Source: Sphingobacterium chuzhouense
GTDB lineage: Bacteria; Bacteroidota; Bacteroidia; Sphingobacteriales; Sphingobacteriaceae
Assembly: GCF_014692525.1 (NCBI RefSeq)
Contig: NZ_JACNYL010000001.1
Location: 186,001-250,000, forward strand
Length of the DNA: 64,000 bases
Reading direction: 5' to 3'
The notes below the pieces were generated by a model that was given only the letters and a program-made list of their open reading frames with translations, did no database searches and was not told the DNA's origin. Below are positions 43,501-55,171 of this stretch, in pieces. The first letter of the stretch is position 1. Each line of letters starts with the position of its first letter. Position numbers and translations under genes: made by a program.

Positions 43501-44997
43501 CTATAACGTTACGCTCTCGACATAAATATTCCCATAAGGATCTTCCGCTTCCACTTTAATAGTAATTCCAGTAGTGGCAGACGGTTTATAATAAAACATG
43601 TGATCGTTATACGCCTCTGGCTCGGCCGAAGGGCGATGAGCAGGTTTTTCGTCTCCGAAATAAGCATCGTACGCATCCCTATCCATCTCAAACCTCAGAT
43701 TCTCGGTTAAAGTAGCCTTATAAACATCGTTCTCATAGACCTTAACCGTCCAATTGGTATGCCAAGCAAAAATATTGACAATAACACCATCTTGTCTAGA
43801 AGTTGTTACGGCTTGTCCCGGTTTATAGATCTTTATCTGGTAATCTTTTGATTGATCCGTACCCTTATAATACCAGTTTTTAATTTCATTGCCTTCAATC
43901 TCATAAACAGCATACCCACGCGGACTACCGTCATTACATAGATAGTTCCAAAAAGCCCCCATGACGGATCCCAAGTTGTTCTCCTCAATATCTTCACTGA
44001 TTGTTGTCATGCGATTATTATGCAAGTGCCCCGTCAGGATACGCACTTTATAGCCTTCTAATAGCTTATAGAGATCCTCTTTATTGCTAACGCCTAGATT
44101 TGGACGGTCTCTTCTTGATGTATAGATATGCGTACCCAATATAATAAGTTTATCCTTACTTACATGTTTTAAGTCTTCTTCCAACCAATCAAGCTGATTT
44201 TGTGTAATATGCGCGCTATAATCACTATGCCCGTTAAAATTAACGTTGTCCAATACGACGAAATGACAATCTCCGATATTATAGGAATAATAGGTTGGTC
44301 CGAAATTCGCTTCAAACTGGCGTGCTGCGTTATAATCGTCCATTAAAACTGTCCGGTCATGGTCGTGGTTACCAATAACCTGAAATACCGGCAGTTGTAG
44401 ACGTTTTATCTCCGTCGCGTATTCTGGGAAATAGGCCATGTTGTCCCAAACTAGATCCCCCAAAGAAATCCCGTACACCGGTGACTCGGTTTTCATACTA
44501 TTTGCATACTCTGCTATTAGCGGTATTTCTGTATTACGCAACCAGCTCAGTTCCACCGTTTGGCCGATTTGCACATCGGCTAACGCCAGCAACTGAAATT
44601 TATTTACAACAGCTTGTTTTTTCAGACTAAAATCCCGTCGCATAACTTCACTCCTGTCCGCAGGTAACGCATAATAGATTTTCGGTAATCCATTCTCCAT
44701 GGGTATTTCATAGTTTGATGGAACGGAAACAAAGACAAATTTTGCGCGTTCGTTTGCTCCTAACTGATAAATACCCTCCTCATCTGTCAGCGTCGTGGTA
44801 TACCCATCGCTGACAACAGCGCCAACAACAGGTGTATCACCATCTGTAAGCTTACCGACCAGATTCATACCCTCTTTTACGACGATATCCGTAGGTTCTT
44901 CAGGAGCTGGATTTCTAACAAGTCGCTCATCCTCACTGCATCCGATAAAGAAGAGTAGGCTTAACGTTAACAATTTAAAAAATATTTTCCTTGTCAT
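43501..44997 (-). CDS. Secreted calcineurin-like metallophosphoesterase with N- and C-terminal extra domains
   Basis: 498 residues; lipobox FIGC (Cys20). A carboxypeptidase-regulatory-like domain (MNLVGKLTDGDTPVVGAVVS) precedes the phosphoesterase core, which has ALADVQIGQ, SLGDLVWDN, GNHDHDR, GTHIY and TGHLHNN. A C-terminal beta domain (about 370-498, NIFAWHTNWTVKVYENDVYK) is typical of this Bacteroidota subfamily. Last gene of the second SusC/SusD locus, 36 nt after susD. It is only distantly related to the phosphoesterase at 32.8 kb. Confidence 0.92.
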   Translation of the reverse strand: MTRKIFFKLLTLSLLFFIGCSEDERLVRNPAPEEPTDIVVKEGMNLVGKLTDGDTPVVGAVVSDGYTTTLTDEEGIYQLGANERAKFVFVSVPSNYEIPMENGLPKIYYALPADRSEVMRRDFSLKKQAVVNKFQLLALADVQIGQTVELSWLRNTEIPLIAEYANSMKTESPVYGISLGDLVWDNMAYFPEYATEIKRLQLPVFQVIGNHDHDRTVLMDDYNAARQFEANFGPTYYSYNIGDCHFVVLDNVNFNGHSDYSAHITQNQLDWLEEDLKHVSKDKLIILGTHIYTSRRDRPNLGVSNKEDLYKLLEGYKVRILTGHLHNNRMTTISEDIEENNLGSVMGAFWNYLCNDGSPRGYAVYEIEGNEIKNWYYKGTDQSKDYQIKIYKPGQAVTTSRQDGVIVNIFAWHTNWTVKVYENDVYKATLTENLRFEMDRDAYDAYFGDEKPAHRPSAEPEAYNDHMFYYKPSATTGITIKVEAEDPYGNIYVESVTL

Positions 44998-45033
44998 GAT
45001 TCGATTATTTTCTCTTTAAATGATTTAAGTTGA

Positions 45034-46755
45034 TTATTTGCTATTTCCTCCATATCCTGGATTCTGTAACAATAAGTTATTCGCTGAAATAGCAGAGTAT
45101 GGTATTGGAAATCTATTTTTCGTGTTATCTGTCGGCTCATGATCCCACCATTTCTCTTGTGTAAATGCTTCCCAACGGATAAGATCTGTACGACGACGTC
45201 CTTCTCCAAGAAATTCGATCAACCATTCATCCAGCATTCTGTATTTATCCATATTAGCAGCCGTCACCGGGTTTGGATCGACCCTGTTTGCAAAGTTCCG
45301 TTCACGAACCGTATTGATTAATGTAGCAGCTGCTCCTGCGTCTCCCTCACGAAGCTTACATTCGGCGAGCATATAATATATTTCAGCCAAACGAATAACA
45401 GGCGCATCCGGATCAAATTGAAGTGGCTGATCCGCTAAATTGGGCTGTGGGACTTTTACGAGGCGTATTCCACTGTTCTCCTCACCTACTTGAATATTTG
45501 AAGGCAATTTGGATACGTCCCCACCATACTTTGTATTGAGTTCTTTAAATGGCGCAACAATATCAACAAGATTAAGGATTTCTCCAGAATATGCCTTTGT
45601 TCCTTTAGTAGATTCCCCTGTTATAGGATTTGTTTGAGTACCCACTAAGAACATACCTTCGTAATTCTTATTACCTCTATAAACAAAAGGTTTTTTTCGA
45701 AGGTCATTATCATGGAATTTCTCGTAAGGATTCCCCAATTTAAATTCTGTATATATCTGTCCGGTAGGTTTGCGGGAAGGACTAAGCATAAAACCATTGT
45801 ATGGAGCTCCATTCCCCGAGACTCCACCGAAGTATTTACCGCTTTCCTGATGATAGAAATATCGCCAGTACCAAAGCCATGCCGCATCTGTGGTGGAACC
45901 GCCTTTGGAAGGAGCTGCCCAAATTATTTCCGGAGAACGATCATTATCGAAACCGTGCGGCCCCCACCATGTATTATCAAGTTCATAAACACCGTATTCA
46001 CCGTTAATGATATCTTGGCAAATAGCAGCACATTCCGCAAATCGGTTCTGTCCGGTATAAGCCTCTGCATTGAAATAAAGCTGCGCCAACATGGCGGCAG
46101 CTGCAGCTTGTCTAATATACCCATCTTCAAATGCGCCCAATTGCGTCTTTTTCTTCAAGTTAGGAATTGCATTTTTCAGCAATCCTTCTATGTGGTCGAA
46201 TGTTTCTTGTGCCGAAGCTCTTGGACGTAGCTCATCTTGGGTTGATTCATATATGGGCATTCCACCAAAGAAATCAAGACCGCGCATATAGAACCATGCA
46301 ATCAAAGCCTCCAATTGTTGAACTTGATCTGCTTTGTCTTGTTCTGTCATTCCGACTGTCGAATAATCCAATGCCTCCAAATCTTCTTTAGCAGACATCG
46401 TACGAGCGATCCCCCCTCCGACTCCGTTATACGTATTTTCGACAAAACGATCATCCGGATTCCAAGTATGGTACTGCAAGCGGAAATATTCACCTCCATT
46501 ATACCAATCCTCAGCACGCTGCGGACAGGTCATCGCATCCGTCGTCAATTCCTGTAGATACCAGCGGTCGGCACCAATAAACCATCTCCAGTGTGTAAAC
46601 GGACGGGCAAGGACAGCGTATGTACTTTCTTTTGATGTAAAAAAGGTATCCGGCGTAACCGAAGAATAGTGTTGTTCATTGAGATCACAACCTCCCAATA
46701 AAATGGAAAGCATTAATCCAGATAATTTAAAATATTTTAGTGAGTAGCGTTTCAT
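45034..46755 (-). CDS. SusD/RagB-family surface lipoprotein
   Basis: 573 residues; lipobox LLGGC (Cys23). Classic RagB/SusD order: VTPDTFFTSKESTYAVLARP at the N-terminus, QVQQLEALIAWFYMRGLDFFGGMPIYE in the TPR part (shown in part: WFYMRGLDFFGGMPIYES), IIWAAPSKGGS, and APVIRLAEIYYMLAECKLREG, ending GRRRTDLIRWEAFTQEKWW and NPGYGGN. Substrate-binding partner of the SusC encoded 14 nt upstream. Confidence 0.96.
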   Translation of the reverse strand: MKRYSLKYFKLSGLMLSILLGGCDLNEQHYSSVTPDTFFTSKESTYAVLARPFTHWRWFIGADRWYLQELTTDAMTCPQRAEDWYNGGEYFRLQYHTWNPDDRFVENTYNGVGGGIARTMSAKEDLEALDYSTVGMTEQDKADQVQQLEALIAWFYMRGLDFFGGMPIYESTQDELRPRASAQETFDHIEGLLKNAIPNLKKKTQLGAFEDGYIRQAAAAAMLAQLYFNAEAYTGQNRFAECAAICQDIINGEYGVYELDNTWWGPHGFDNDRSPEIIWAAPSKGGSTTDAAWLWYWRYFYHQESGKYFGGVSGNGAPYNGFMLSPSRKPTGQIYTEFKLGNPYEKFHDNDLRKKPFVYRGNKNYEGMFLVGTQTNPITGESTKGTKAYSGEILNLVDIVAPFKELNTKYGGDVSKLPSNIQVGEENSGIRLVKVPQPNLADQPLQFDPDAPVIRLAEIYYMLAECKLREGDAGAAATLINTVRERNFANRVDPNPVTAANMDKYRMLDEWLIEFLGEGRRRTDLIRWEAFTQEKWWDHEPTDNTKNRFPIPYSAISANNLLLQNPGYGGNSK

Positions 46756-46769
46756 ATCTTATCTAATTT

Positions 46770-49733
46770 TTAGAATGTCAGTTGTACTCCTAATGTGAAC
46801 CGACGGGTTTGTGGATACATACTAGCTGTACTATTAATTTGTTCAAAACCTGGGAATAGTCCGTTTAAACTTACTTCAGGATTGATTCCTTTATAGGAGG
46901 TCAATACAAATAAATCTCTTGACGTAAAATATAGTCGTGCTTTTGATACGTATGGTGTATACTTCTTTAAATCGAACGTGTATCCAGCACTGACTGCATC
47001 GAGCGCTACAAAAGAAGCGTCGCTTATAAATACATCGCTCAATATTTTTTCGTCATTGACAGCAGCGTAACGGTCAAATGCTTCTTTTAATACGTTAAAT
47101 TGTGACTGCGTACGTAACCCATAATACATATTGACCTGACTAAACACATCATAATTGATATAACTACGTAAAGACGCGGAGAAATCAAATTGTTTATAGC
47201 TTAAATTATGATCCCACGAAATGGTCAACTTAGGGATTGCGTTGCCAACATAGTGTTTATTATCGTTGATCAAATTTTCACTTGTACCCGGCACGATCTC
47301 CCCATTCTTATCGTGAATCAACCATTTACCGTTTTCGTCTAGTCCCGCGTACTTAAAGACAAAGAATTGACCGATCGTCGATCCATTTAATAGACGTCCG
47401 GCTCTCCCTGGGTTACCCGGAGAAGGAAAAGCATCCATGTCGATAATACCATCTTCCCCCAAATCCAATATTTTGGAGGTATTGTGTGAAAAACGGGCTA
47501 TTGTATTATAGTTCCAATCTTTATTGCGGACGATTTCGCCACCCAATTCAAATTCCCAACCCTTATTCTGTAAGGTTCCCACATTCCGCATAATGGTAGT
47601 ATGGGTCATTGGAGGCGTTGGAGCATCTGTTTGGAATAACAGGTCTTTCACGCGTCGTTGATAGATATCAAATTTACCAAATAGGCGATTGTTCCAGAAT
47701 CCAAAGTCTACCCCAGCATTAAACTCCCCTTTTTCTTCCCATTTGAGATTAGAGTTGACATTTCGTTGTGGTCCGTATGCGTAAATCCACTCGCCTGTAG
47801 GCGTCGGATACATTTGACTATCCGGGCTGTACATACGGGTCGCGTAACCGTTACCAAAACTATTGTTACCCGTTACACCGTAACCTGCACGTAGCTTTAG
47901 GTCACTGATGAAAGGTAAATCTTTGATAAAGTCTTCTTCTATGAGTCGCCATCCCCCCGAAACAGCCCAAAAGTTTCCCCAGCGGTTGTTTGGACCAAAT
48001 TTAGAAGAGCCCTCCCGGCGATAACTTCCGGATAAGATATAACGGTCTTTGAAGGTATAATTAACACGAGCGAATAGAGACAACAGACGCTCACGTGGAT
48101 CTTTCTGCGAATCCATACCTGCTCTCCCATCGCTTAACCACGTTCCATCTTCCATATTCCAAGGCCCGACACCTTCGATAGTAAAATTGTAGTTTGTCAT
48201 ATTAAAACTTTCGCCATTCCCTTCCCAATAACTATATCCGGCGACCGCATCAATATTGTGTTCCTCTTGGAATATCTTTTTATAATTAAGGTAAGCATCG
48301 GCAGAGAAGCGGTTATTTTTGCTAAATCCGTGATATCCTTCCCCTCTTCTCGCATTATCAACAGATGACTTATGATACATTGACGTATACCGATACAATT
48401 GCCATTTTGACTCTTGATATCCAATGGTTCCTTTTGCGGATAAATTATCTGTCAGATTAATGTTAAGCGAAACATCGCTTAACAACCAGCTGTCTTTTCC
48501 ATCATAGGTCTTTAACATGATATCAGCGACAGGATTGTAAGTCGTGCCCGAAATGCCAATTTCCCTTACATTATAACCCGATTCATTCGCATCGTTATAT
48601 ATAGGAATGGTTGGGTTTAACATCATCGCCGCATTGAAAGATCCGGAACCGTTTCGCTGATCTCGTTGCGCTTGACGGTATTCTGCACGTGCTTGTATCT
48701 CTACTTTGTTGTCAAATAAGGAAAATTTGCTATTCATACGTCCAGAATAATCTTTCCGTCCGTCTCCAATGACAATTCCCTTTTGATCTTGTGTCGAAAA
48801 GGTGGTATATATTAATGCATTGGGGCTACCGCCAGATATATTGACCACTTGACGATGTGAAAACGGACGATCATTGGTTAATGCACTATACCAATCCGTA
48901 TCGTATCCATAGTCTTGACCAAGACCATACATGACATATTCACTCGATGTAAGAAGATCAGGGCGTTTTCTTACCTGTTCTGTCGAAAACTCTCCACTAT
49001 ATTGCACTTTTACATCGCCCACTTTAGCTTGCTTGGTAGTAACTAGTATAACACCACCTGCGGCCCGAGTACCGTAAATAGCACCTGCCGAGGCGTCTTT
49101 TAACACGTCAATGGTCTCAATGTCTTCTTGGCTAAGCGCGCGGATATCACCACCGGGAATACCATCAATAACAACTAATGGCCCTTGTCCTGCGTTTACA
49201 GAAGCAACTCCCCTTAACTGAAAACTGTTACCAGCGTTCGGGCTGGAAGTACCGTCAATCATCAATCCGGGTACCTTTCCTCGCAAAGCAGTAGCAATTG
49301 TAGCCCCACCTAGACCTGAAGTTAGCTTATCCCCTCTAATAGAGGTAATGGAAGAGGTAACCTGACGTTTTTCTAAGGAACCATATCCAATAACAACGGT
49401 CTCACCTAAATCAATGAATGAGGAAACCAATTGGATATTAATCTCACTTCGCTCACCCGCCAACTCTTCTAGGGTCTGATAACCGATAAGCGAAAATACC
49501 AATACATCCGTGGGTTGAATATTACTGATCGTATAGTTACCTTCCCGATCAGAGACTGTCGTTTTTTGTTCGCCTTTCACGGTGACACTCACACCGATCA
49601 TTGCTTCACCATCTTCATCGGTGATAGTTCCCGAGATATTTTTGGTCTGTCCTTGGGCTGCCGCTATAAGCGTAGAGAACACAAAAAAGGGAACCAATAT
49701 ATAATGAAGCAAACGCTTTGTTAATTTTTTCAT
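46770..49733 (-). CDS. SusC/RagA-family TonB-dependent outer-membrane transporter (no STN domain)
   Basis: 987 residues with a signal peptide (FFVFSTLIAAAQG). Domain order: carboxypeptidase-like domain (ISGTITDEDGEAMIGVSVTV), TonB box region (ETVVIGYGSLEKRQVTSSI), plug (GKVPGLMIDGTSSPNAGNSF, LVVIDGIPGGD, VLKDASAGAIYGTRAAGGVI) and barrel. It has no STN domain, in line with a regulator other than an ECF sigma/FecR pair; the nearby DUF6377 protein is the candidate. Substrate unknown. Confidence 0.96.
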   Translation of the reverse strand: MKKLTKRLLHYILVPFFVFSTLIAAAQGQTKNISGTITDEDGEAMIGVSVTVKGEQKTTVSDREGNYTISNIQPTDVLVFSLIGYQTLEELAGERSEINIQLVSSFIDLGETVVIGYGSLEKRQVTSSITSIRGDKLTSGLGGATIATALRGKVPGLMIDGTSSPNAGNSFQLRGVASVNAGQGPLVVIDGIPGGDIRALSQEDIETIDVLKDASAGAIYGTRAAGGVILVTTKQAKVGDVKVQYSGEFSTEQVRKRPDLLTSSEYVMYGLGQDYGYDTDWYSALTNDRPFSHRQVVNISGGSPNALIYTTFSTQDQKGIVIGDGRKDYSGRMNSKFSLFDNKVEIQARAEYRQAQRDQRNGSGSFNAAMMLNPTIPIYNDANESGYNVREIGISGTTYNPVADIMLKTYDGKDSWLLSDVSLNINLTDNLSAKGTIGYQESKWQLYRYTSMYHKSSVDNARRGEGYHGFSKNNRFSADAYLNYKKIFQEEHNIDAVAGYSYWEGNGESFNMTNYNFTIEGVGPWNMEDGTWLSDGRAGMDSQKDPRERLLSLFARVNYTFKDRYILSGSYRREGSSKFGPNNRWGNFWAVSGGWRLIEEDFIKDLPFISDLKLRAGYGVTGNNSFGNGYATRMYSPDSQMYPTPTGEWIYAYGPQRNVNSNLKWEEKGEFNAGVDFGFWNNRLFGKFDIYQRRVKDLLFQTDAPTPPMTHTTIMRNVGTLQNKGWEFELGGEIVRNKDWNYNTIARFSHNTSKILDLGEDGIIDMDAFPSPGNPGRAGRLLNGSTIGQFFVFKYAGLDENGKWLIHDKNGEIVPGTSENLINDNKHYVGNAIPKLTISWDHNLSYKQFDFSASLRSYINYDVFSQVNMYYGLRTQSQFNVLKEAFDRYAAVNDEKILSDVFISDASFVALDAVSAGYTFDLKKYTPYVSKARLYFTSRDLFVLTSYKGINPEVSLNGLFPGFEQINSTASMYPQTRRFTLGVQLTF

Positions 49734-49765
49734 TTTATGATATTATTTATATGACAAAAGAGCTA

Positions 49766-51340
49766 CTAATTTACTTTACTGTGTTTCTCCAATTTGATGT
49801 CGTTTAGCAACCAACGATTGTATCTGCCACCAAGTGTTTTCGTGCTTGGTTTTATGGTTACTTTTGTTTCGGAAGTGATACCATAAAGAGTCACACTTTT
49901 TTCTATCCAATACCAATCGGTAGCTGCATTATCTGGGATTTGGATGTCAAGATCATCCTTATACTTGGTGCTTTTATCATCTATACCGACCGATCCTGGC
50001 CCTTCTATCTCGACCATCAAGATGACATCATCGAATCCACTTCCCGAGCTTCCTCCTCGAGCAGGTGTCGCGTTAAAGGTCAGTCTCACATTCGTTGATC
50101 TGTCTGCTGTTGTATTCGGTATAGACACCAATTTAATTCCCGTCTCTACGTCTGTCTTTCCCATTTTGAAATAGTGCGCACCATAATAGAAGGCGTTCCC
50201 GTTCCAATTGATATCCTCATAGTTGCGATTTGCGAAGGCTGTAGCGGCAGACACTGTCGCAGATCCTGTGGGACCGGTGGTGTGCATATTTTTAGTTGAT
50301 CCCGCGAAACCTTTTCCATGCCCCGCTGAGGTAGGTGCTTTCAACAACTCGTCTTCTCCGCCATATGGACGTACCCATTCAAAGTCATCTGCATAATATA
50401 AATATCCAACCGCTTTTCCATCGTCCGGCAACAATACTTCTTGTTTCACGGTAACAACAGTAGTTAAATTATCAGCATCTTTAATTGTAATCGCACCGAT
50501 ACGTGCTACGGTAGTCGGTTCCAGACTAACAGTCACTTCCGTTGTACCAGCATCTCCTTTATTGGGCGTTACATGTATCCAGTTGTCGCTTGCCAATGTC
50601 CAAGTTTCAATAGAATTAACCTCAAAGGTTGCCTCCCCACTGGTAATTGCTCCACGTTGATCCCCTGTGATTATAGTGACCTCCGTCAGCGGAATATAAG
50701 TAAGATCCTGCTCTACCTCAACTTTTTCAGTTTTATCACCGGAAATAACCGTAAACGACCCTTGACGAGATTCTCCTGTATTATTCTTCGTAACCGTTAA
50801 TATTACCGAGACATTCCCGGCTTTTCCCTCCGTTTTATCCACGGAAATCCATTCCGGCAATTCGGAAATACGCCAATCTGAATTAGTGGATATATAGATA
50901 GCCGGTGCTTTTCCATTATCGAGTAAACCTCTGATATTAACCGCTATTTCTGCAGGAGATACATTTAGTTCCTCTACTTTTTTCACTTGTTTGATATCGA
51001 CAGAAATCGTTTGACCGAGGCTTTCAAATACAATCTTGCCTTCTCTGTCTTCCATCGTCCCAGCTTCTTCTACGGTTAAAAAGATCGTATAACGACCACG
51101 ATCACCAGTGCCTTTACTGAGTTCTACCCACTCCGGCTTTGACGACACTTGCCAGGTTCCGCTGGTACCGATTTCAATCTGGGCATGATCTCCATTTTCT
51201 AATAATCCTTGATAATTCAACGAAACGCTATTCGTTGATACTTCGAAAATGTCATCCATATCCAATGTCCGCTTACAAGAATGAAAAGACATTGTTGCCA
51301 AAATGGTCAGCAAGATGACAGTTGCTTTTATATTTTTCAT
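49766..51340 (-). CDS. Lipoprotein with three BACON domains and a C-terminal domain shared with its neighbour
   Basis: 524 residues; lipobox SFHSC (Cys22). Three BACON-type Ig modules: about 36-119 (TSGTWQVSSKPEWVELSKGT), 124-212 (STNSDWRISELPEWISVDKT) and 217-300 (SIETWTLASDNWIHVTPNKG). The C-terminal 215 residues are also found in the next gene: VGYLYYADDFEWVRPYGGED, NRNYEDINWNGNAFYYGAHY, FKMGKTDVETGIKLVSIPN and MVEIEGPGSVG. The repeated W-x-x-(W/W)-(I/V)-x-V pattern marks BACON domains. Surface glycan- or substrate-binding is the usual inference; here the substrate is unknown. Confidence 0.88.
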   Translation of the reverse strand: MKNIKATVILLTILATMSFHSCKRTLDMDDIFEVSTNSVSLNYQGLLENGDHAQIEIGTSGTWQVSSKPEWVELSKGTGDRGRYTIFLTVEEAGTMEDREGKIVFESLGQTISVDIKQVKKVEELNVSPAEIAVNIRGLLDNGKAPAIYISTNSDWRISELPEWISVDKTEGKAGNVSVILTVTKNNTGESRQGSFTVISGDKTEKVEVEQDLTYIPLTEVTIITGDQRGAITSGEATFEVNSIETWTLASDNWIHVTPNKGDAGTTEVTVSLEPTTVARIGAITIKDADNLTTVVTVKQEVLLPDDGKAVGYLYYADDFEWVRPYGGEDELLKAPTSAGHGKGFAGSTKNMHTTGPTGSATVSAATAFANRNYEDINWNGNAFYYGAHYFKMGKTDVETGIKLVSIPNTTADRSTNVRLTFNATPARGGSSGSGFDDVILMVEIEGPGSVGIDDKSTKYKDDLDIQIPDNAATDWYWIEKSVTLYGITSETKVTIKPSTKTLGGRYNRWLLNDIKLEKHSKVN

Positions 51341-51353
51341 AATCTATTGGATG

Positions 51354-52325
51354 CTAGTTTGTTTGTATTTTTTCAATCTTGATATCATTCAAGCTCCAAC
51401 GAAAAGTACCTGTATCGGAACCTGTTTTTGTTGTTTTTAATGTGATCTTGCTACCTGCTTCTATTCCGAAAAGTTCCACACTTCTTTCAACCCAATGCCA
51501 AGGGCCACCGTTAGGAATCTGTATGCTGATTTCCTCACTTGTCTTTTTTGATCCGCCGCCGACAGTACCCGGCCCTTCAATTTCAACGATAACCTGTACA
51601 TTGTCATAGTTCCCACTACCCGTACGAATTGGGGTAGCATTGAATGTAAGACGAGCATTTGTTGTTTTACCGTCTTCAAGATTAGGGATATTAGTGAGTC
51701 GAACCCCAGTTTGATAGTTAGTTTTCCCCATTTTAAAGTAATGTTTCCCCAAATAGAAACAGTTCCCACCAGAATTAATATCTTCATATCCTCTGGAATT
51801 GAGTGCAGTTTTTGCAGCGGCTACGGTATTCGCATTAATTGTCGTTCCAGTAGCTTGTTTTTCGATTTCATCTTCTCCTCCAAATTCTTCACACCAGCTA
51901 AAGTCATCTTCCAAGTATACGAATCCTACATTTTGACCATCATCCGTGTCTAAATCCATAGTCTGTATAACCGTTACTTTTTCTTTTAACTCTTTAGAAG
52001 ATATAGTGAGTTGCCCTACACGGGTATCCCCAGTGGTATTCTCCTGGATGTCGATTATCACGTCTGTTTGCCCCCTTCCTATAGGTTTATCCGTCGTTAT
52101 CCAGTTGACATCACTCGTTATTTCATATCCTAAATTTGCTAAAACGGTAAGCGTAGGCTTACTACCGGAGCTCAATCTTCCCGATTGGATAACAGATAGC
52201 TGTATTTTGTCTACCTTGAGACGTGCTGCAGCATTCTTGGTATTGTCCTCCTTTGAACAGGCAAAAAATCCTAGACAGCCGAGCAACAGTACAAAGCCCC
52301 AGAAAAAACTTTTTTTGTGTTTCAT
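51354..52325 (-). CDS. Lipoprotein with one BACON domain and shared C-terminal domain
   Basis: 323 residues; lipobox LGFFAC (Cys23). One BACON-like module (about 38-121: NLGYEITSDVNWITTDKPIG), then a C-terminal domain of about 200 residues parallel to the one in the gene that follows: VGFVYLEDDFSWCEEFGGED, SRGYEDINSGGNCFYLGKHY, FKMGKTNYQTGVRLTNIPN, VIVEIEGPGTVG, and WSLNDIKIEK against WLLNDIKLEK. It is the first gene of the locus, ahead of the triple-BACON gene (13-nt gap). Confidence 0.88.
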   Translation of the reverse strand: MKHKKSFFWGFVLLLGCLGFFACSKEDNTKNAAARLKVDKIQLSVIQSGRLSSGSKPTLTVLANLGYEITSDVNWITTDKPIGRGQTDVIIDIQENTTGDTRVGQLTISSKELKEKVTVIQTMDLDTDDGQNVGFVYLEDDFSWCEEFGGEDEIEKQATGTTINANTVAAAKTALNSRGYEDINSGGNCFYLGKHYFKMGKTNYQTGVRLTNIPNLEDGKTTNARLTFNATPIRTGSGNYDNVQVIVEIEGPGTVGGGSKKTSEEISIQIPNGGPWHWVERSVELFGIEAGSKITLKTTKTGSDTGTFRWSLNDIKIEKIQTN

Positions 52326-52722
52326 ATTTTTATAATTTGATTATGGCTATACATCTTCATTTACTGACTCTTTTATTTTAGGAATCAGATGGTACTTCTC
52401 TTCATGATTACGATAGTGGATAAATACAATAAAATAGGTCAATAAATCTTCTCATCCTCTTAAGTGTGCTAACGTTTTATATTCGGTGACACCAAAGTTC
52501 TGAATTTCGATCTGACATAAACATAGTGCTATCGTCCAGAGGAGAAAAATCAAAATAAAATAAACAAACAATACACTTAAAGTCAAACAGTTAACTCAAA
52601 ATAGACACATCCGTAATCTAAACTTTTCAAGATATAAAAATGGCTTTTAACGTGTGTTTTGGCTCACCCGTAAATAGAAAAGGTTCTCAACCTGTAATAT
52701 AATCAGGAAGTTAATAGGGCAT
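52326..52722. other. Gene-poor leader region of the second SusC/SusD locus
   Basis: About 400 nt between the DUF6377 gene and the first BACON gene, both on the minus strand, so it should hold the promoter of the uptake operon. It is AT-rich. I see a TTTG and a TATTTTAT on the minus strand roughly 20 nt apart near 52560-52590, a weak promoter candidate that would leave a leader of over 200 nt. A near-palindrome TTTGGTGTCACCGAA on the minus strand (52483-52497) is a possible operator. No small gene is convincing. Confidence 0.35.
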
Positions 52723-54510
<1,788 letters not shown>

Positions 54511-54639
54511 TTATCTTACCTAGCGCACAAGCTTGAGGCGTTAGCGAAGAGATCATCCTTCAAAATATAGGTAACGTAACGCCATTCGATACGACAAATT
54601 TAGTATTTAGTTTATAAAACTCGACACTTACATAAGGCG

Positions 54640-54843
54640 TTATAATTTGATACGTTTGCTACGTAACATGCAATCCATGTGCAGGTACATCTTCACAAAG
54701 TCAACGTCCTTTACGATAAACAAATTGTAAAATATAATCAGGACATTTGTATTTTTGGCATATTCATAGGACACTTTGATCAATCTCGGTGACTTTTTAG
54801 CTAATTCGTCCTTCTTGAAGCCAACCTCCGTCGTAAAAATCAC
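54640..54843 (-). CDS. Possible small protein (weak)
   Basis: 67 residues from a GTG start in the gap between the DUF6377 gene and the beta-barrel gene. It is Lys-rich (VGFKKDELAKKSPRLIKVSY) with a hydrophobic stretch NTNVLIIFYNLFIV. A TACCTTTG -7 element stands on the same strand 10 nt upstream (54854-54861), which is the only support. No family is recognised, and the whole gap may be non-coding. Confidence 0.2.
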   Translation of the reverse strand: MIFTTEVGFKKDELAKKSPRLIKVSYEYAKNTNVLIIFYNLFIVKDVDFVKMYLHMDCMLRSKRIKL

Positions 54844-54983
54844 AAACTTGGAACAAAGGTATCGAAAGTCAAAAGTATCGGTTCTCCCCTTAATAAAACT
54901 TACATAAAATTAATTGTACCATGAGTTAAATGCAATGTTGTATGAGACTATATCGTATTTCTTTAAAAGCATGTTACGTAGCA
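54657..54983. repeat. Perfect 15-bp inverted repeat in the 54.5-55.2 kb gap
   Basis: TGCTACGTAACATGC at 54657-54671 and its exact reverse complement GCATGTTACGTAGCA at 54969-54983, about 300 bp apart. ACTTACATAA also occurs twice between 54620 and 54910. The arms lie at the edges of a gene-poor stretch. I see no transposase, so this may be the end pair of a lost element or two sites for one binding protein. Confidence 0.5.
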
Positions 54984-55078
54984 TGAGTTTAAAGTTAACC
55001 GCTTTAGCTATCTAGTATAACAAAGTTGGGAATACGCTACGGAATTACATATCAAAGTTTTGTAACTGACGTGTCAAA

Positions 55079-55171
55079 TACAATGAGAAAGTAAACATGT
55101 CATCGAAGTTCATTCAGAAGTTCGATGACTTACAGGTCATGTACAATGAGGTTGTGAACATGTCGTTCATT
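55079..55171. repeat. Imperfect direct repeats and hairpin next to the beta-barrel gene
   Basis: Two copies of a TACAATGAG...AACATGTC...GTTCATT unit (55079-55114 and 55142-55171; the second lacks six bases). Between and partly inside them is a 9-bp inverted repeat GTCATCGAA / TTCGATGAC with a 13-nt loop (55099-55129). It lies just 3' of the beta-barrel gene on the minus strand; no T run follows on that strand, so it is not a clear terminator. Confidence 0.5.

Noticed and set aside
45712..46230. 172-residue open frame antisense to the second susD
   Set aside because: Inside a clear SusD gene, Cys/Arg-rich, no signal or motif.
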